Positions 1 through 9,492 of a stretch of DNA of 64,000 nt are shown piece by piece (the first letter of the stretch is position 1; the number at the start of each line of letters is the position of its first letter). The notes below the pieces were generated by a model. That model was not told the origin of the DNA. It saw only the letters and a program-made list of their open reading frames with translations, and ran no database searches. Both the position numbers and the translations under genes were made by a program. Origin of the DNA: Papaver somniferum (taxonomy: Eukaryota; Streptophyta; Magnoliopsida; Ranunculales; Papaveraceae); the NCBI RefSeq assembly GCF_003573695.1, contig NW_020621603.1, forward strand, positions 18,835,116 to 18,899,115, read 5' to 3'.

Positions 1-1
1 A

Positions 2-1981
2 GATGTTGCATCTCTTCGTGTGTTTGGGTGTGTTGCGTATGCTCATGTACCGTATGAAAAACGCCAAAAACTAGACGAGAAGGGTGAGAAGTGTATCTTC
101 TTGGGATACAGTGATCTAACCAAGGGTTACAAGTTATTTAATCCTATCACCGGCGCTGTTATTGTTAGTAGAGATGTTGAATTCTTTGAAGATGAAGCAT
201 GGCAGCGGACAAGTGCATAGAAGGTACAGATGGGTATCGAGTTAGAAGTCATCGAGAATGAAGAACCATAGCTCGCACCAGCAACACCTGCAGTACCGGA
301 CAATCCTACTATGCCTGATGAAAATACTTCTGAATCTGATTCATCTCCAGAAGAAGCCCCAACAACTCGTGTCTCTACACGAACTCGTTCTCTCCCTGTT
401 TGTTTTCAGAAGTTTTACATAATATTTTTGTTGATTGTGATCCTATCACTTATGTAGAGGCAGTACAAGATGATGGTTGGGTTCGTGCAATGAATGATGC
501 AATTCATTCAATCGAGAAGAATGGCACTTGGGAGCTGACCACTCTTCCTCCAGAAAAGAAATCAATTGGAGTTAAATGGGTATACAAGACGAAGTACAAG
601 CCTAATGGGAGTGTGGACAGACTTAAGGCGCGACTTGTTGTGAAAGGTTATAAGCAAAAGCCTGGAATCGACTACTATGAAGTGTTCCCACCAGTAGCTA
701 GAATGGACACTATTCGTCTTGTTATTTCCTTGGCTGCTCAAAAGAAATGGAAGATTCATCAAATGGATGTTAAATATGCGTTTCTTAATGGTGTACTCGA
801 AGAGGAAGTTTATGTAGACCAACCATTTGGTTATGCTAAGAAAGGTGAAGAAAATAAAGTACTCAGGTTGAACAAGCAGATGGATATATGCTCTCTACGG
901 GCTTAAACAAGCACCACGAGCCTGGTACACTCGTATCGATTCCTATTTTCTTCAACATGGTTTTTAGAAATGCCCATATGATCCTACTTTATATATCAAG
1001 ACTACAACAGATGGATATATGCTTATTGTCTGTTTGTATGTAGATGACTTGATTTTCACTGGAACTAATTCGAGTATGATATCTGAATTCAGGGATGCTA
1101 TGATTAGTAATTTTGAGATGACTGACATGGGTCTCATGTCTTATTTTCTTGGATTGGAAGTTGTGCAGGAAGATAACGACATATTCATATCCCAAAAGAA
1201 GTATGCTGCTGATGTGTTGAAGAGGTTTAAGATGGATTATTGCACACCTATAAAGACACCAGTGAAAGCTAGAGTTCAGTGGGAGAAGACATGTAATACT
1301 GAGTTAGTGAATCAAACTGATTACCGCCAACTGGTTGGGAGTCTACGCTACTTAATAGCGACCAGGCCTGATATTGCATTTGGAGTTGGTTTAGTTAGTA
1401 GATTCATGGAGGCACCTAGTCAAGCTCATTTACAAGCTGCAAAACGGATTCTCCGCTATGTAAAAGGTACACATGTTGATGGTATCTTTTATGCATCATC
1501 TAATAACTCTGAACTGCTTGGTTATACGGACAGTGATTGGGCTGGTGATCATTTAGATCGAAAGAGTACTTCTGGTTTCTTGTTTCTTATGGGTTCTAGC
1601 GTAATCTCTTGGTCATCAAAGAAACATCAAGTAGTTGCTCTCTATACTGCCGAAGCGGAATACATAGCTGCTAATGCTACGACATGTGAAGCCGTTTGGT
1701 TACGACGTGTACTTGAAACCTTGAATATCATTCAAGCATCAGCAACAAAGATATATTGCGACAACAAGTCTGCAATAGCTTTAACCAAAAATCCAGTGTT
1801 TCATGGAAAAACCAAGCACATTGATATCAAGTTTCATAAAATACGCGAGTTTGTGCAGAGCAGCGAGATTGAACTGGAATTCTGTGAGTCACAAAATCAA
1901 ATTGCAGACATATATACTAAACCATTGAAAGCTGAAGCATTTTACAAGATGAAAAGGCTTATGGGTGTTTGTACTATTTGA
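2..1981 (+). pseudogene. copia pol: integrase C-terminus, reverse transcriptase (RVT_2), RNase H
   Basis: The polyprotein would copy element RNA into DNA and integrate it. Read in pieces: 20-220 is the integrase C-terminal region (FLGYSDLTKGYKL); 400-906 opens the RVT_2 domain ([34 protein letters not shown]); 1019-1981 holds the catalytic YVDD box at about 1037-1048, then the copia RNase H motifs YTDSDWAGD, KSTSG and AEYIA and the C-terminal ADIYTKPL. Damage is visible: stops at 218 and near 267, a frameshift near 885-905 that separates the RT halves, and a TAG near 966. The catalytic motifs themselves are intact, so decay came after a functional ancestor. Family assignment is secure; the lineage within Ty1/copia is not decided. 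Confidence 0.93.
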
Positions 1982-1994
1982 GCTTAAGGGAGGC

Positions 1995-2266
1995 TGTTGG
2001 AATTTAATATCAAACATAAGTTAAGTTTCTTATTTTTCTGTTTTTGAATAAGTCACATTACTTGGTCTTTGTTATACCAAGTAATTAGGAGAAATTGTTT
2101 CAATCTTGTTAGCACTACTGGCTAGTTTTCTACTGGCTAGTCCTTATGTAAACACCTATAAATAGGTGGAGTTCTTTGTCTTATATACTGAGAACTGAAG
2201 TTTAAGTATCAATAAACATTCTTATTCTTCCATTTGATTTCTTCTTCAATATCAGTTCTTATTGCA
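1995..2266 (+). repeat. 3' LTR of the copia element
   Basis: It begins TGTTGGAATT directly after the purine-rich AAGGGAGGC that follows the pol stop, as expected for a copia LTR. It contains a TATA box (2157-2164) and an AATAAA polyadenylation signal (2211-2216). The right end is not certain: a CA at about 2251 or 2266 would both fit, because the 5' LTR needed to fix it is outside the window. Confidence 0.75.
2153..2168 (+). promoter_or_regulatory. TATA box of the copia LTR inside an inverted repeat
   Basis: TATAAATA lies between the arms CACCTAT and ATAGGTG, which are exact inverted complements separated by two bases. This would be the core promoter of the LTR (U3/R border). Seen directly; activity is inferred. 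Confidence 0.5.
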
Positions 2267-2271
2267 GGTAG

Positions 2272-2871
2272 ACTAAGAGTTGTCAGATCCTACAGGATCA
2301 AGATGGAATTATCATCACACTTAAGAGAGGCGCTTGGTTAAGAACTGCATATGGAGGTGAAGAATGGGTTAAGTATGATTGCGAGAGACAACACTACAAC
2401 CTATGTGGCGAATGTTTCGTTGTTGATCATTCAGACGATCTCTGTGAAGAAGTTGCGCATCAACTGAAACTTGATTCCATGTCGGCCGAGGAATACGAAA
2501 CATGGAGTTTAGAAAACGAAGAAGTTGTGGCAGAAGTGGATAACCCAGAAGAAAATATTGGTGGTATTAATAATATTGGTTCCCCGGTCGCATCCATGGG
2601 TGTCAATATAGGACATCCCCCATCTGAAGATAAGGTTATAGGGGATATCGAGATTTCTGAAGAGAGCCAAAATAAACGATCTCGAAATGGTGGTGCTTCC
2701 GCTCTCTCAATCGCTATCAACCCTAATCAATATGTTCCTCCTCGTCTCAATAATTTAACCAATCGTTCTTTACAAACCATCTCAAACTCCTATTCTAGTA
2801 AGCTCGACTGTGAGCAACAACTAACTACTAACGGCAATCTGATTGTTCCCATGGAAGGTGTGGAGATGTAG
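2272..2871 (+). pseudogene. LINE-1 A ORF1 C-terminal part (CCHC zinc knuckle)
   Basis: The frame is open from 2272 to the TAG at 2869-2871. It encodes a Gag-like ORF1 protein that would bind LINE RNA. A zinc knuckle C-x2-C-x4-H-x4-C (LCGECFVVDHSDDLC) is encoded at about 2398-2442, preceded by GAWLRTAYGGEEWVKYDC, the usual setting of plant L1 ORF1 proteins after the DUF4283 domain. The rest is low-complexity, acidic and Asn/Ser-rich. The N-terminal DUF4283 part is missing, presumably on the far side of the copia insertion. An ATG at 2479 exists but is internal. Confidence 0.75.
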
Positions 2872-3096
2872 GAAATTGATGAGGACACAAATGTTAATGA
2901 AGAACTTACAGTGATTAATAACGTGGAAGCTTCCAACGAGGTATTTATAATCCATAATCTCTTTTGCCCTAAATTTGCAAACCCTAATTTTCACAATTTT
3001 TATTATTCCAATCTGTCTCATGTTTGCTACTCTCACGTTAATGGTCATGATATAATTCTTCTTAACTATCGCAATCTTTTCATTGGTTAAACAATT

Positions 3097-3178
3097 GGAT
3101 TAAGTGGAAAAATGCCCCAAAATAGACCACAAGGTTGTGAAAATGCCCCGGACGTTAGGCAAAAGATTAAAATGCCCC
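3097..3178 (+). repeat. Left terminal inverted repeat of the Mutator-like element
   Basis: 82 bp that pair with 5785-5866 in inverse orientation. The motif AATGCCCC recurs about every 30 bases inside the TIR. Homology continues past 3178 (to about 3218) after a 20-bp insertion that is absent from the right arm. Confidence 0.92.
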
Positions 3179-3680
3179 AAAATCTTATCAAAATGCCCCA
3201 ATCCGTTACTTTTTCCGTTAGAGATGATTAAGTGGTCAAAATGCCACGCATGTGGTTCGCACGTGTGATAAGATGACATTTATACCCTTATGACAAATAA
3301 GCGGACATGCAGCTAACTGTTTTGGCTTATGCCAATTTACCCATCGTGTACTAAATAGGTGAGATTTAGACACGTGCCAACTCTATAAAATTGACAGTGG
3401 CAGATGAAGGGGTATGTTTTACGGAAATGGTAGTTTTTTTTTCAAATGACCAGCATGTTCTATTGGGTTGTTTTTGCATAATGGCTGCTAGCTCAAGGGT
3501 GAAAATTAAAACGGTAAGGTCTACCATTAAACATAAACTTGCTACTAGTATGTCGATCATCAAATTCATAAATAAAAAGCTGTCAACACTCTTAAACATA
3601 AATTGGGTTCAAAGAAGTGGTAGTTATGAGCAGTTGTGGTGCCTTTGTGTAAGAACTCTCAAAACTTCCATTCCTCGCTG
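3179..3680. other. Mutator-like element interior, no recognisable gene
   Basis: About 500 bases of AT-rich sequence with small overlapping frames on both strands. I recognise no domain. It may be subterminal element sequence or captured non-coding DNA. Confidence 0.4.
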
Positions 3681-3998
3681 CTAGCACCAATTTCTGTGTA
3701 CAGACAAATCAAAAATTAGCATTTCACACATACCATAAGCTATCAAATAAACAAACAAAAGGGAACCAAAACAAGCATCAGAATTATACCCTTTTGCATT
3801 ATTAGCAACCCATTTTGGTATGTCAGTTTGCAACTGAGGTCTAATGATCTTCTTAGCTATATCATCTGCCTTGTCCACTGGTGAACCAACATCAGTTATC
3901 CGGAAATTCCATGAAATATTCTCCATTTGTACCAGCTTTACAACCAAAACAATACAAGTCCCTAAACCGGCCACCTATATCAGTTATCCGGAAATTCC
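3681..3998 (-). other. Unassigned coding-like segment inside the Mutator-like element
   Basis: The minus frame 3681-3974 gives 97 residues including KADDIAKKIIRPQLQTDIP, which looks protein-like but which I do not recognise. Two exact 20-bp direct repeats lie at 3891-3910 and 3979-3998, so part of the segment was duplicated. It could be a second captured gene fragment or a chance frame; I claim no function. Confidence 0.3.
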
Positions 3999-4208
3999 TA
4001 TCCTCACTACCCATTCTGAAACATTTAACAAAAATGAAACAATAATCAGTTATAACAATATCATGGTTAGCACACCACACCACACCACAATGCACCAATA
4101 AAAAAACAACTGAATTATGAAAATAATCATGACAATAAGCTAGCTGGATCTTGTATTTTGTTTATTACCATTCCATTCTGTAATAGTATAAGGTATAGGC
4201 TATAATTT

Positions 4209-4223
4209 TACTAGTGCACATTC
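4209..4223 (+). repeat. 15-bp direct repeat left of the captured gene fragment
   Basis: TACTAGTGCACATTC, identical to 4875-4889. The two copies bracket the ATL20-like fragment almost exactly, which suggests a joining junction formed when the fragment was acquired or inserted. Confidence 0.6.
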
Positions 4224-4253
4224 AACTGGATCTTTATTTTGTTTTTTACAGCC

Positions 4254-4874
4254 CTAGAACGCTGAACAACAGTAATAAAGAAAGCTCACGGAGGCTGGTA
4301 TTCCGATGCATATTTTCATAATGAAATCCTTTATATCAATGGTGTCTGCATTGCAATTCAAATAGAGTTTATGAAACAATTTTTTCCAAGTGAGAATGAG
4401 ATTGTCTTTAAGTTCATGACCACCATATAAAGACCCAGGTATTGGTATTGGCACAGAAACAGTGTCAACTGTTTCACAATTTGCTTGAATACTACTAATT
4501 GGCAACCTTAAAATAATATCTGAAATAGTAACAATTGTAAACATCATTGTGTGTGTTAAGCTGCTGAGGCGACTTTTGGGCTTCATTTGTAACTGAGGTG
4601 GCATAAGATAACGAACAACTGCTAAAGAGCAATTAAGAAACGTATAGTATTGATAAGAGTCAACCTCAAATGGTGAACTTGAAAGATCTAAGTTTATGAG
4701 CCGTTTTGCAAGACAATTTTCAGGGTCGTACAATTCTATCTCATTCGACATATAATAAATGTCCGCAACAAAAAAATCTCCTAAAAATGGTAGTTGTAGA
4801 ACTGTTTTGTTCATACTATCACAAGTAAGATCAAAACCTGAGCTACCTGTTTTGTTCATACTATCCCTTAATTC
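4254..4874 (-). pseudogene. Captured fragment of an ATL20/21/22-type RING-H2 finger gene
   Basis: The minus-strand frame 4859-4254 (201 aa) matches the extracellular half of plant ATL20-22-type E3 ubiquitin ligases, which carry a wall-associated-kinase galacturonan-binding (GUB_WAK_bind) domain before a membrane segment and a RING-H2 domain. Diagnostic stretches are GFDLTCDSMNKTVLQLP, IELYDPENCLAKRLINLDLS, YTFLNCS, VDTVSVPIPIPG and ELKDNLILTW. The end (IMKICIGIPASVSFLYYCC) looks like the start of the membrane segment. No signal peptide and no RING domain are present, and the Cys-rich part just before the membrane segment is missing, so this is a partial, shuffled copy and not a working gene. 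The parent gene is not in the window. The frame is open, so a chimeric transcript is possible but not shown. Confidence 0.75.
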
Positions 4875-4889
4875 TACTAGTGCACATTC
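4875..4889 (+). repeat. 15-bp direct repeat right of the captured gene fragment
   Basis: Identical to 4209-4223; see that entry. Confidence 0.6.
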
Positions 4890-5784
4890 GAGTCATGGCA
4901 GTTCAAGTTACTAAGTCAATCTTTATGTGGATACAATTTGAAACATATAAGATATAGGTTATAATGCAGTAATCAAAATTAATCAACACATTAAAAAGCT
5001 AATTTAGTAAGTTCATTCTTAGCCATGCCATGGTTATAAATCAAAAGAGATGGACAGAATTCAGAGAAAGAGAAACAGAGACACAAAGACACAATTATAA
5101 ATCATCATATCAACCAATTTCATCTGCTAAAATTGAAAAACCCCAAATTATAATCCCTAATTTTGTTTCCCTGAAACCCTAATTACAGCTTGGCTTCTAA
5201 AACCCTAATTACAGGTTCTGAAACCCTAATACCCAATTTCATTTCAAGTCTCTGAAACCCTAAGTTCGTAAATCACATATACCATCTTCACAAGGTTGAG
5301 TTTCAAGAACAACAAACGAATCGAAAATCATAAATCGTAAAAAAAATTAGGGTTTAACGAGGAAAGGGAAATTACCTGTTCTTCACTGTTCTCGAACGCT
5401 GATCTTATCTTCTCCGACTCATCTATCTTCTCTTCTCGATCTCTCTCTGCCTCTCGATCTCTTGCTCTCTTTATCGTTCTGGTGCTTTTTTTTCTGTGGT
5501 TGAAACACGACCAGGTTGAAGATAAGACTAGAAGCACACGTACGAACCCACTCATGTGGTACAGGTGTCGTCCATAGTCCACGTGTCAACGTTTTACATT
5601 GCATACGTGTCAAAGGTTTATTTAGCCACGTGTCTCACGAAATTATTAGCACATGTGTCGCATGTCTACCGTCATTTTCATAGAAGGGAAAAATCGACAA
5701 TTCATAATATAGTTGACTAGTCAAACTGGGGCGTTTTGACTAATTTTGACCAATTTTGACTATTTAAGGTAAAAGTAACGGAAT
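4890..5784. other. Mutator-like element interior, right side, leader-like sequence
   Basis: No protein domain is seen. On the minus strand, 5600-5050 reads like a plant gene leader: a purine-rich run GAGAGAGATCGAGA, then several TTAGGGTTTC/AAACCCTAA motifs, which are common in plant 5' UTRs and promoters. It may be a captured promoter or first exon. The small frames at 5328-5613 are purine-rich low complexity and not convincing genes. Confidence 0.35.
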
Positions 5785-5866
5785 GGGGCATTTTAATCTT
5801 TTGCCTAACGTCCGGGGCATTTTCACAACCTTGTGGTCTATTTTGGGGTATTTTGCCACTTAATCC
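5785..5866 (-). repeat. Right terminal inverted repeat of the Mutator-like element
   Basis: Reverse complement of 3097-3178 with two differences near the outer end. The target duplication copy TAAACAATT follows at 5867-5875. Confidence 0.92.
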
Positions 5867-6223
5867 TAAACAATTGTTTCTCCCTATTGGTTATAACTCT
5901 CCATGATTGATTGTAATACTCTGCTCAAGTGTCTTTGTGTTTGTATTTTTCTCACTTCATTATTAGATGATATCCTGTTTAGGTGGGGTAATTGTAGTGA
6001 TTTGCTGATAGATAACATTAATTGGTCAAGGTGCTGTTTTGTGTTGCTTTTTGTCTCATGTTCTGATTATTGAGAGATCACTATTTGTGTATGTAATTCC
6101 TCTATTTGGGTCTTTGTGTGTTTGCTCATAGTTCATTCCTTTTACAATTTGTATCATTGCATTAAAGTTGTCTGCTTAGTGTCATCTAAAAGCAGTTCTA
6201 AAAATTTGGTCTGCTATCTCATT

Positions 6224-7272
6224 ATGAGAATTTCGTCATGGAATTGCCAGGGCTTCGGAAACCCTACAACTAGAACTGCCTTAGATAATATTATTAAGAG
6301 TCAAAATCCTGATGTAATTTTCTTGTGCGAAACCAAAAATGATTCCACAAAAATGAGCCAATATTTGAGAAGATTCAGCTATCCTAATAATTGGATATTT
6401 CCCCAGCTGGTCTCTCTGGTGGCATATGTTTAATGTGGAAGAGTGGTTTTCAGCTTGAAATAGTGGATAATTCTGATAAAATGATAAATGTTATCATCTC
6501 TTACGACCCTAGTAAACCGGAATTCCTTGTAACTTTTCTTTATGGTTCTGTATACCATGAAGAGAAGTTACAACAATAAGATTATATTAACCAGATTGGT
6601 AAGCAGGCTAATCTTCCATGGGTTCTCATCGGTGACCTTGATATTACTATGTTTATTCATGAGAGGTCTACTTTTACTAGTCCCACCACCGAAGAGTTTC
6701 CTATTATCTAACAAATAATTGATCAATCCGACTTATCTGATTTAGGTTTTGTGGGATATCAATTCACTTGGTCCAATAGGAAGTTTGGCAATAATAATAT
6801 TAGAGCCAGATTGGACAGGGCTTTAGTAAATGGTTTGTGGCCGAGTCATTATGAAAATTCCAAGGTATTTCATATTGACTCAATAGGTTCAGACCATTTA
6901 CCTATAATCTTGGTGACTAATACTCTTTCTCATCAAGGTAAAAGATCCTATAGATATTATAAGTGTTGGTTTAGTGATCCTTATTCACATTCTATTATTA
7001 AAAATGCTTTTTCTATATCCGTTAGAGGGTCTCATGCTTATCAGTTTGTTAACAAACTAAGAAATGTTAAAGTTAATTTAAAAAATTGGAACATTTCTCA
7101 TTTTGGTAACATTGATCATAAAGTTACATCTCTTGGTTCTCAACTTCAAGCTCTGGATAATCAACCTAATACTATTCAGAATCTTGAGGCTATCAAGCAA
7201 GTTGAGTCACAACTAGAGCACTGGCAAAAAATCCAAGAGGACTTTTATGCTCAAAAGTCAAGAGTTGAGTAA
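6224..7272 (+). pseudogene. LINE-1 A ORF2, endonuclease part
   Basis: ORF2 starts at the ATG at 6224 (MRISSWNCQGFGNP), the canonical start of an AP-type endonuclease that nicks the target DNA. A frameshift near 6400 moves the reading to the frame used by the rest of ORF2. Stops follow at about 6577 and 6709. SDHLPI, the catalytic His-containing motif, is intact near 6889. The motif that normally reads Gly-Asp-Phe-Asn reads GDLD here (about 6634), so activity is doubtful. The final TAA at 7270-7272 lies at the junction of an 18-bp tandem duplication (7253-7270 and 7271-7288). Confidence 0.85.
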
Positions 7273-9014
7273 AAGTCAAGAGTTGAGTACATAAAGGGTC
7301 ATGATAGAAATACTAGCTTCTACCACACTTATGTTAATAGGAGAAGACACTTTAATCATATCATCTCCCTCAAATTGAACAATGGACAATGGTCTAAGGA
7401 TAGGTTGCAGCTTGAAGACCTTTTAGTCAATCATTTCAGTTCAATTGGTACCACTTCCAATCCTTTTAAAAATAATAACTTTCTGAATTGCATAGATCCT
7501 TGTATTACGAATGAGGACAATGAAAAATTATTGAGTCCCATTACTTTACAAGAAGTTAGAGATACAATTAACCAAATGGATCCATGGTCTGCCCCAGGAC
7601 CTGATGGATTTCCACCAGGCTTTTACAAACAGAACATGGAGCTTGTGGAAAATGAAGTTTTTAAAATGGTTCAAAGTTTCTTCTATTCTAAACATTTGTT
7701 AAAAGAAATGAACCACACGTTTGTATCTCTAATTCCTAAAGTCAGCAATCCGGTCACCCCTGCTGACTTTAGACCAATCTCTTTATGCAATTCTAGTTAT
7801 AAAATAATCTCTAAGATTATAGTCAATAGAATGAAACCACTTCTAGGAAAAATTATATCACCTTTCCAATCTGCATATGTTCCCAACAGGAATACACAAA
7901 ATAATGTGATCATTTCCCATGAGTTGGTGCATTCTATGAGGAGGAAGAGGAAGAAAATTAAATACGGTATTATGGGGCTCAAATTATATATGTCGAAAGA
8001 ATTTGACAGGGTTGAATGGCCTTTTTTTATTGTTGTACTCAAATGCTTTGGGTTTTCAGATTCTTGGTGTGATATTATCTATCAATGTGTTAGCACCACT
8101 AGTATTTCTATTCTTCTTAATGGATCACCTTGTCCTGCATATAAACCTAGTAGAGGTCTTCGTCAGGGTGATCCATTATCCCCATACCTATTTATTATAT
8201 GTATGGAATCTTTTTTTAGATATTTGTTGCATGCTGAACAATGTCATCTCATTTATGGGTTTAAAGTCAGCAAAGAGGCTCCTAGTATTTTTCACTTACT
8301 CTTTGCTGATGATTGCCTCTTATTCACTAAATCCACTCATGATGAGGCTAGTAACTTAATGTCACTAATTAAGGACTTTAGTCTCATTTCTTGCCAAGTG
8401 ATAAATTTTCAAAAATCTGAATGCTTCTTTAGCAAGAATGTTCATCCATATCATCGTGTTTTCCTCATTAGATCACTTAATGTCAAGAAAAATGATCATA
8501 ATGATAAACACTTAGGCATCCCTCTTTTCCCCAAAAGATCAAAAAGCGAGACTTTCTCACATCTTGCTGAGAATTTTGAGAAAGGAGTGGACAAGTGGAA
8601 GGGTAAGCATTTGTCTCAATCTGGTAGGTCTGTCATGGTTAATAGTGTCTTGAATTCTTCTCCCATCTATCATATGAATTCTTTCCTTCTACCTGATAAT
8701 CTTGTCCACAAAATGAAGCAATCTCAATGGGATTTCTGGTGGGGGAAAGGTTCAAATGGTGGTTCTTATCCTAAAGGATGGGATAGAGTCTGCACTCATA
8801 AAATGAGAGGGTACCTAGGTTTTCGGAGTCTTAAGTTAACTAATTTTGCCCTTCTTGCTAAAATTGCGTGGTTGTTAATTCATTCAGAAGATGAACTCTG
8901 GTTTAGAATTTTGAAATGCAAATATTTCAAAAATTGTCACCCGTTGCATCATAAAGAAATTAAGGATTCTTCTTGGGTGTGGAAGAGTATATGTCATGGT
9001 CTTTACATCATTCA
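7273..9014 (+). pseudogene. LINE-1 A ORF2, reverse transcriptase part
   Basis: The frame is the same as the preceding segment. RT motifs in order: SAPGPDGFPPGFY, LIPKV, DFRPISLCN, SAYVPNRNTQNN, motif A at about 7975-8010, GLRQGDPLSPYLF, FADDCLLF, LGIPL. Motif A reads LKLYMSKEFDRVEW: the first catalytic Asp is replaced by Tyr (near 7984), which should abolish polymerisation, while the FADD box remains. The protein breaks off at 9014, where a solo LTR is inserted, and resumes at 9493. Confidence 0.9.
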
Positions 9015-9487
9015 CTGTAGTTGCAAGAAATCCTACACTACACCCCTCATATGATTTCATTATTAATCAACTCATTTTTAGGTTTACACTCTTAATTTTA
9101 TTGATCAATCTTTGAATGTTCTTACAAGAAAAGATAAAGAAATCAAGAATGACCTCTGCTCTAGACTTTCTCTCTCCTATTTACTTGTTTCTTACTCAAA
9201 AAAGATCTCTCTCTTTTCTTTACAACTTGAACGACTATTTATAGGAAAATACATAGTGGATGATAGCTAATCTGTCATTTATTTTCGGGTATGATCTGCG
9301 ACATTCTCGCAACCTTACAAATATTAATTTCGCAAGCTCTCTAATTTTCGCAGGACTATCACATCTTTCTCGTGATCTTAGCTGACGTCATTTATTATAT
9401 TCTTCCTGAAATTGTTATGCAACGCTGTTGTATTGTGTTGTTGATAATTTCGCTGAAATATTGTCGTTGCGAGATTCTGATCCTACA
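9015..9487 (-). repeat. Solo LTR inserted in LINE-1 A
   Basis: The insert begins TGTAGTTGCA and ends GATCCTACA and is flanked by ATTCA (9010-9014 and 9488-9492). One extra C sits at the left junction. Removing the insert and one ATTCA restores the LINE reading frame. The ends match, in reverse complement, the LTRs of the LARD-like element at 42894-47918 (start TGTAGGATCAGAATTTCG, end TTTCCTGCAACTACA), so it is a diverged family member on the minus strand. Single LTRs with a target duplication arise by LTR-LTR recombination. Confidence 0.85.
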
Positions 9488-9492
9488 ATTCA

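Larger units (their letters stand above)
1..2266 (+). mobile_element. Ty1/copia retrotransposon, 3' part with 3' LTR
   Basis: The stretch holds, in copia order, the end of integrase, then reverse transcriptase, RNase H, a purine-rich tract and an LTR. The 5' LTR, gag, protease and integrase core lie outside the window. The 3' LTR abuts coding sequence of a LINE-1 ORF1, so the copia element probably inserted into that LINE; this cannot be proved without the other end. The coding part has stops and a frameshift, so the copy is dead. Confidence 0.93.
3097..5866. mobile_element. Non-autonomous Mutator-like element (Pack-MULE) with 9-bp TSD
   Basis: The element has 82-bp terminal inverted repeats beginning GGATTAAGTGG, with two mismatches by eye, and is flanked by the direct 9-bp repeat TAAACAATT at 3088-3096 and 5867-5875. 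A 9-bp target duplication with long TIRs is diagnostic of the Mutator superfamily. No transposase is present, so it needs a helper. It carries a fragment of a RING-H2 ATL20-like gene on the minus strand and at least one other unassigned segment. It inserted in the spacer between ORF1 and ORF2 of LINE-1 A, so it is younger than that LINE. Confidence 0.93.

Noticed and set aside
562..822. Minus-strand 86-codon frame
   Set aside because: It is the shadow of the copia reverse transcriptase on the plus strand.
5328..5613. Two overlapping minus-strand frames of 64 and 84 codons rich in Arg and Glu
   Set aside because: Purine-rich low complexity in a leader-like stretch; no domain and no support for translation.
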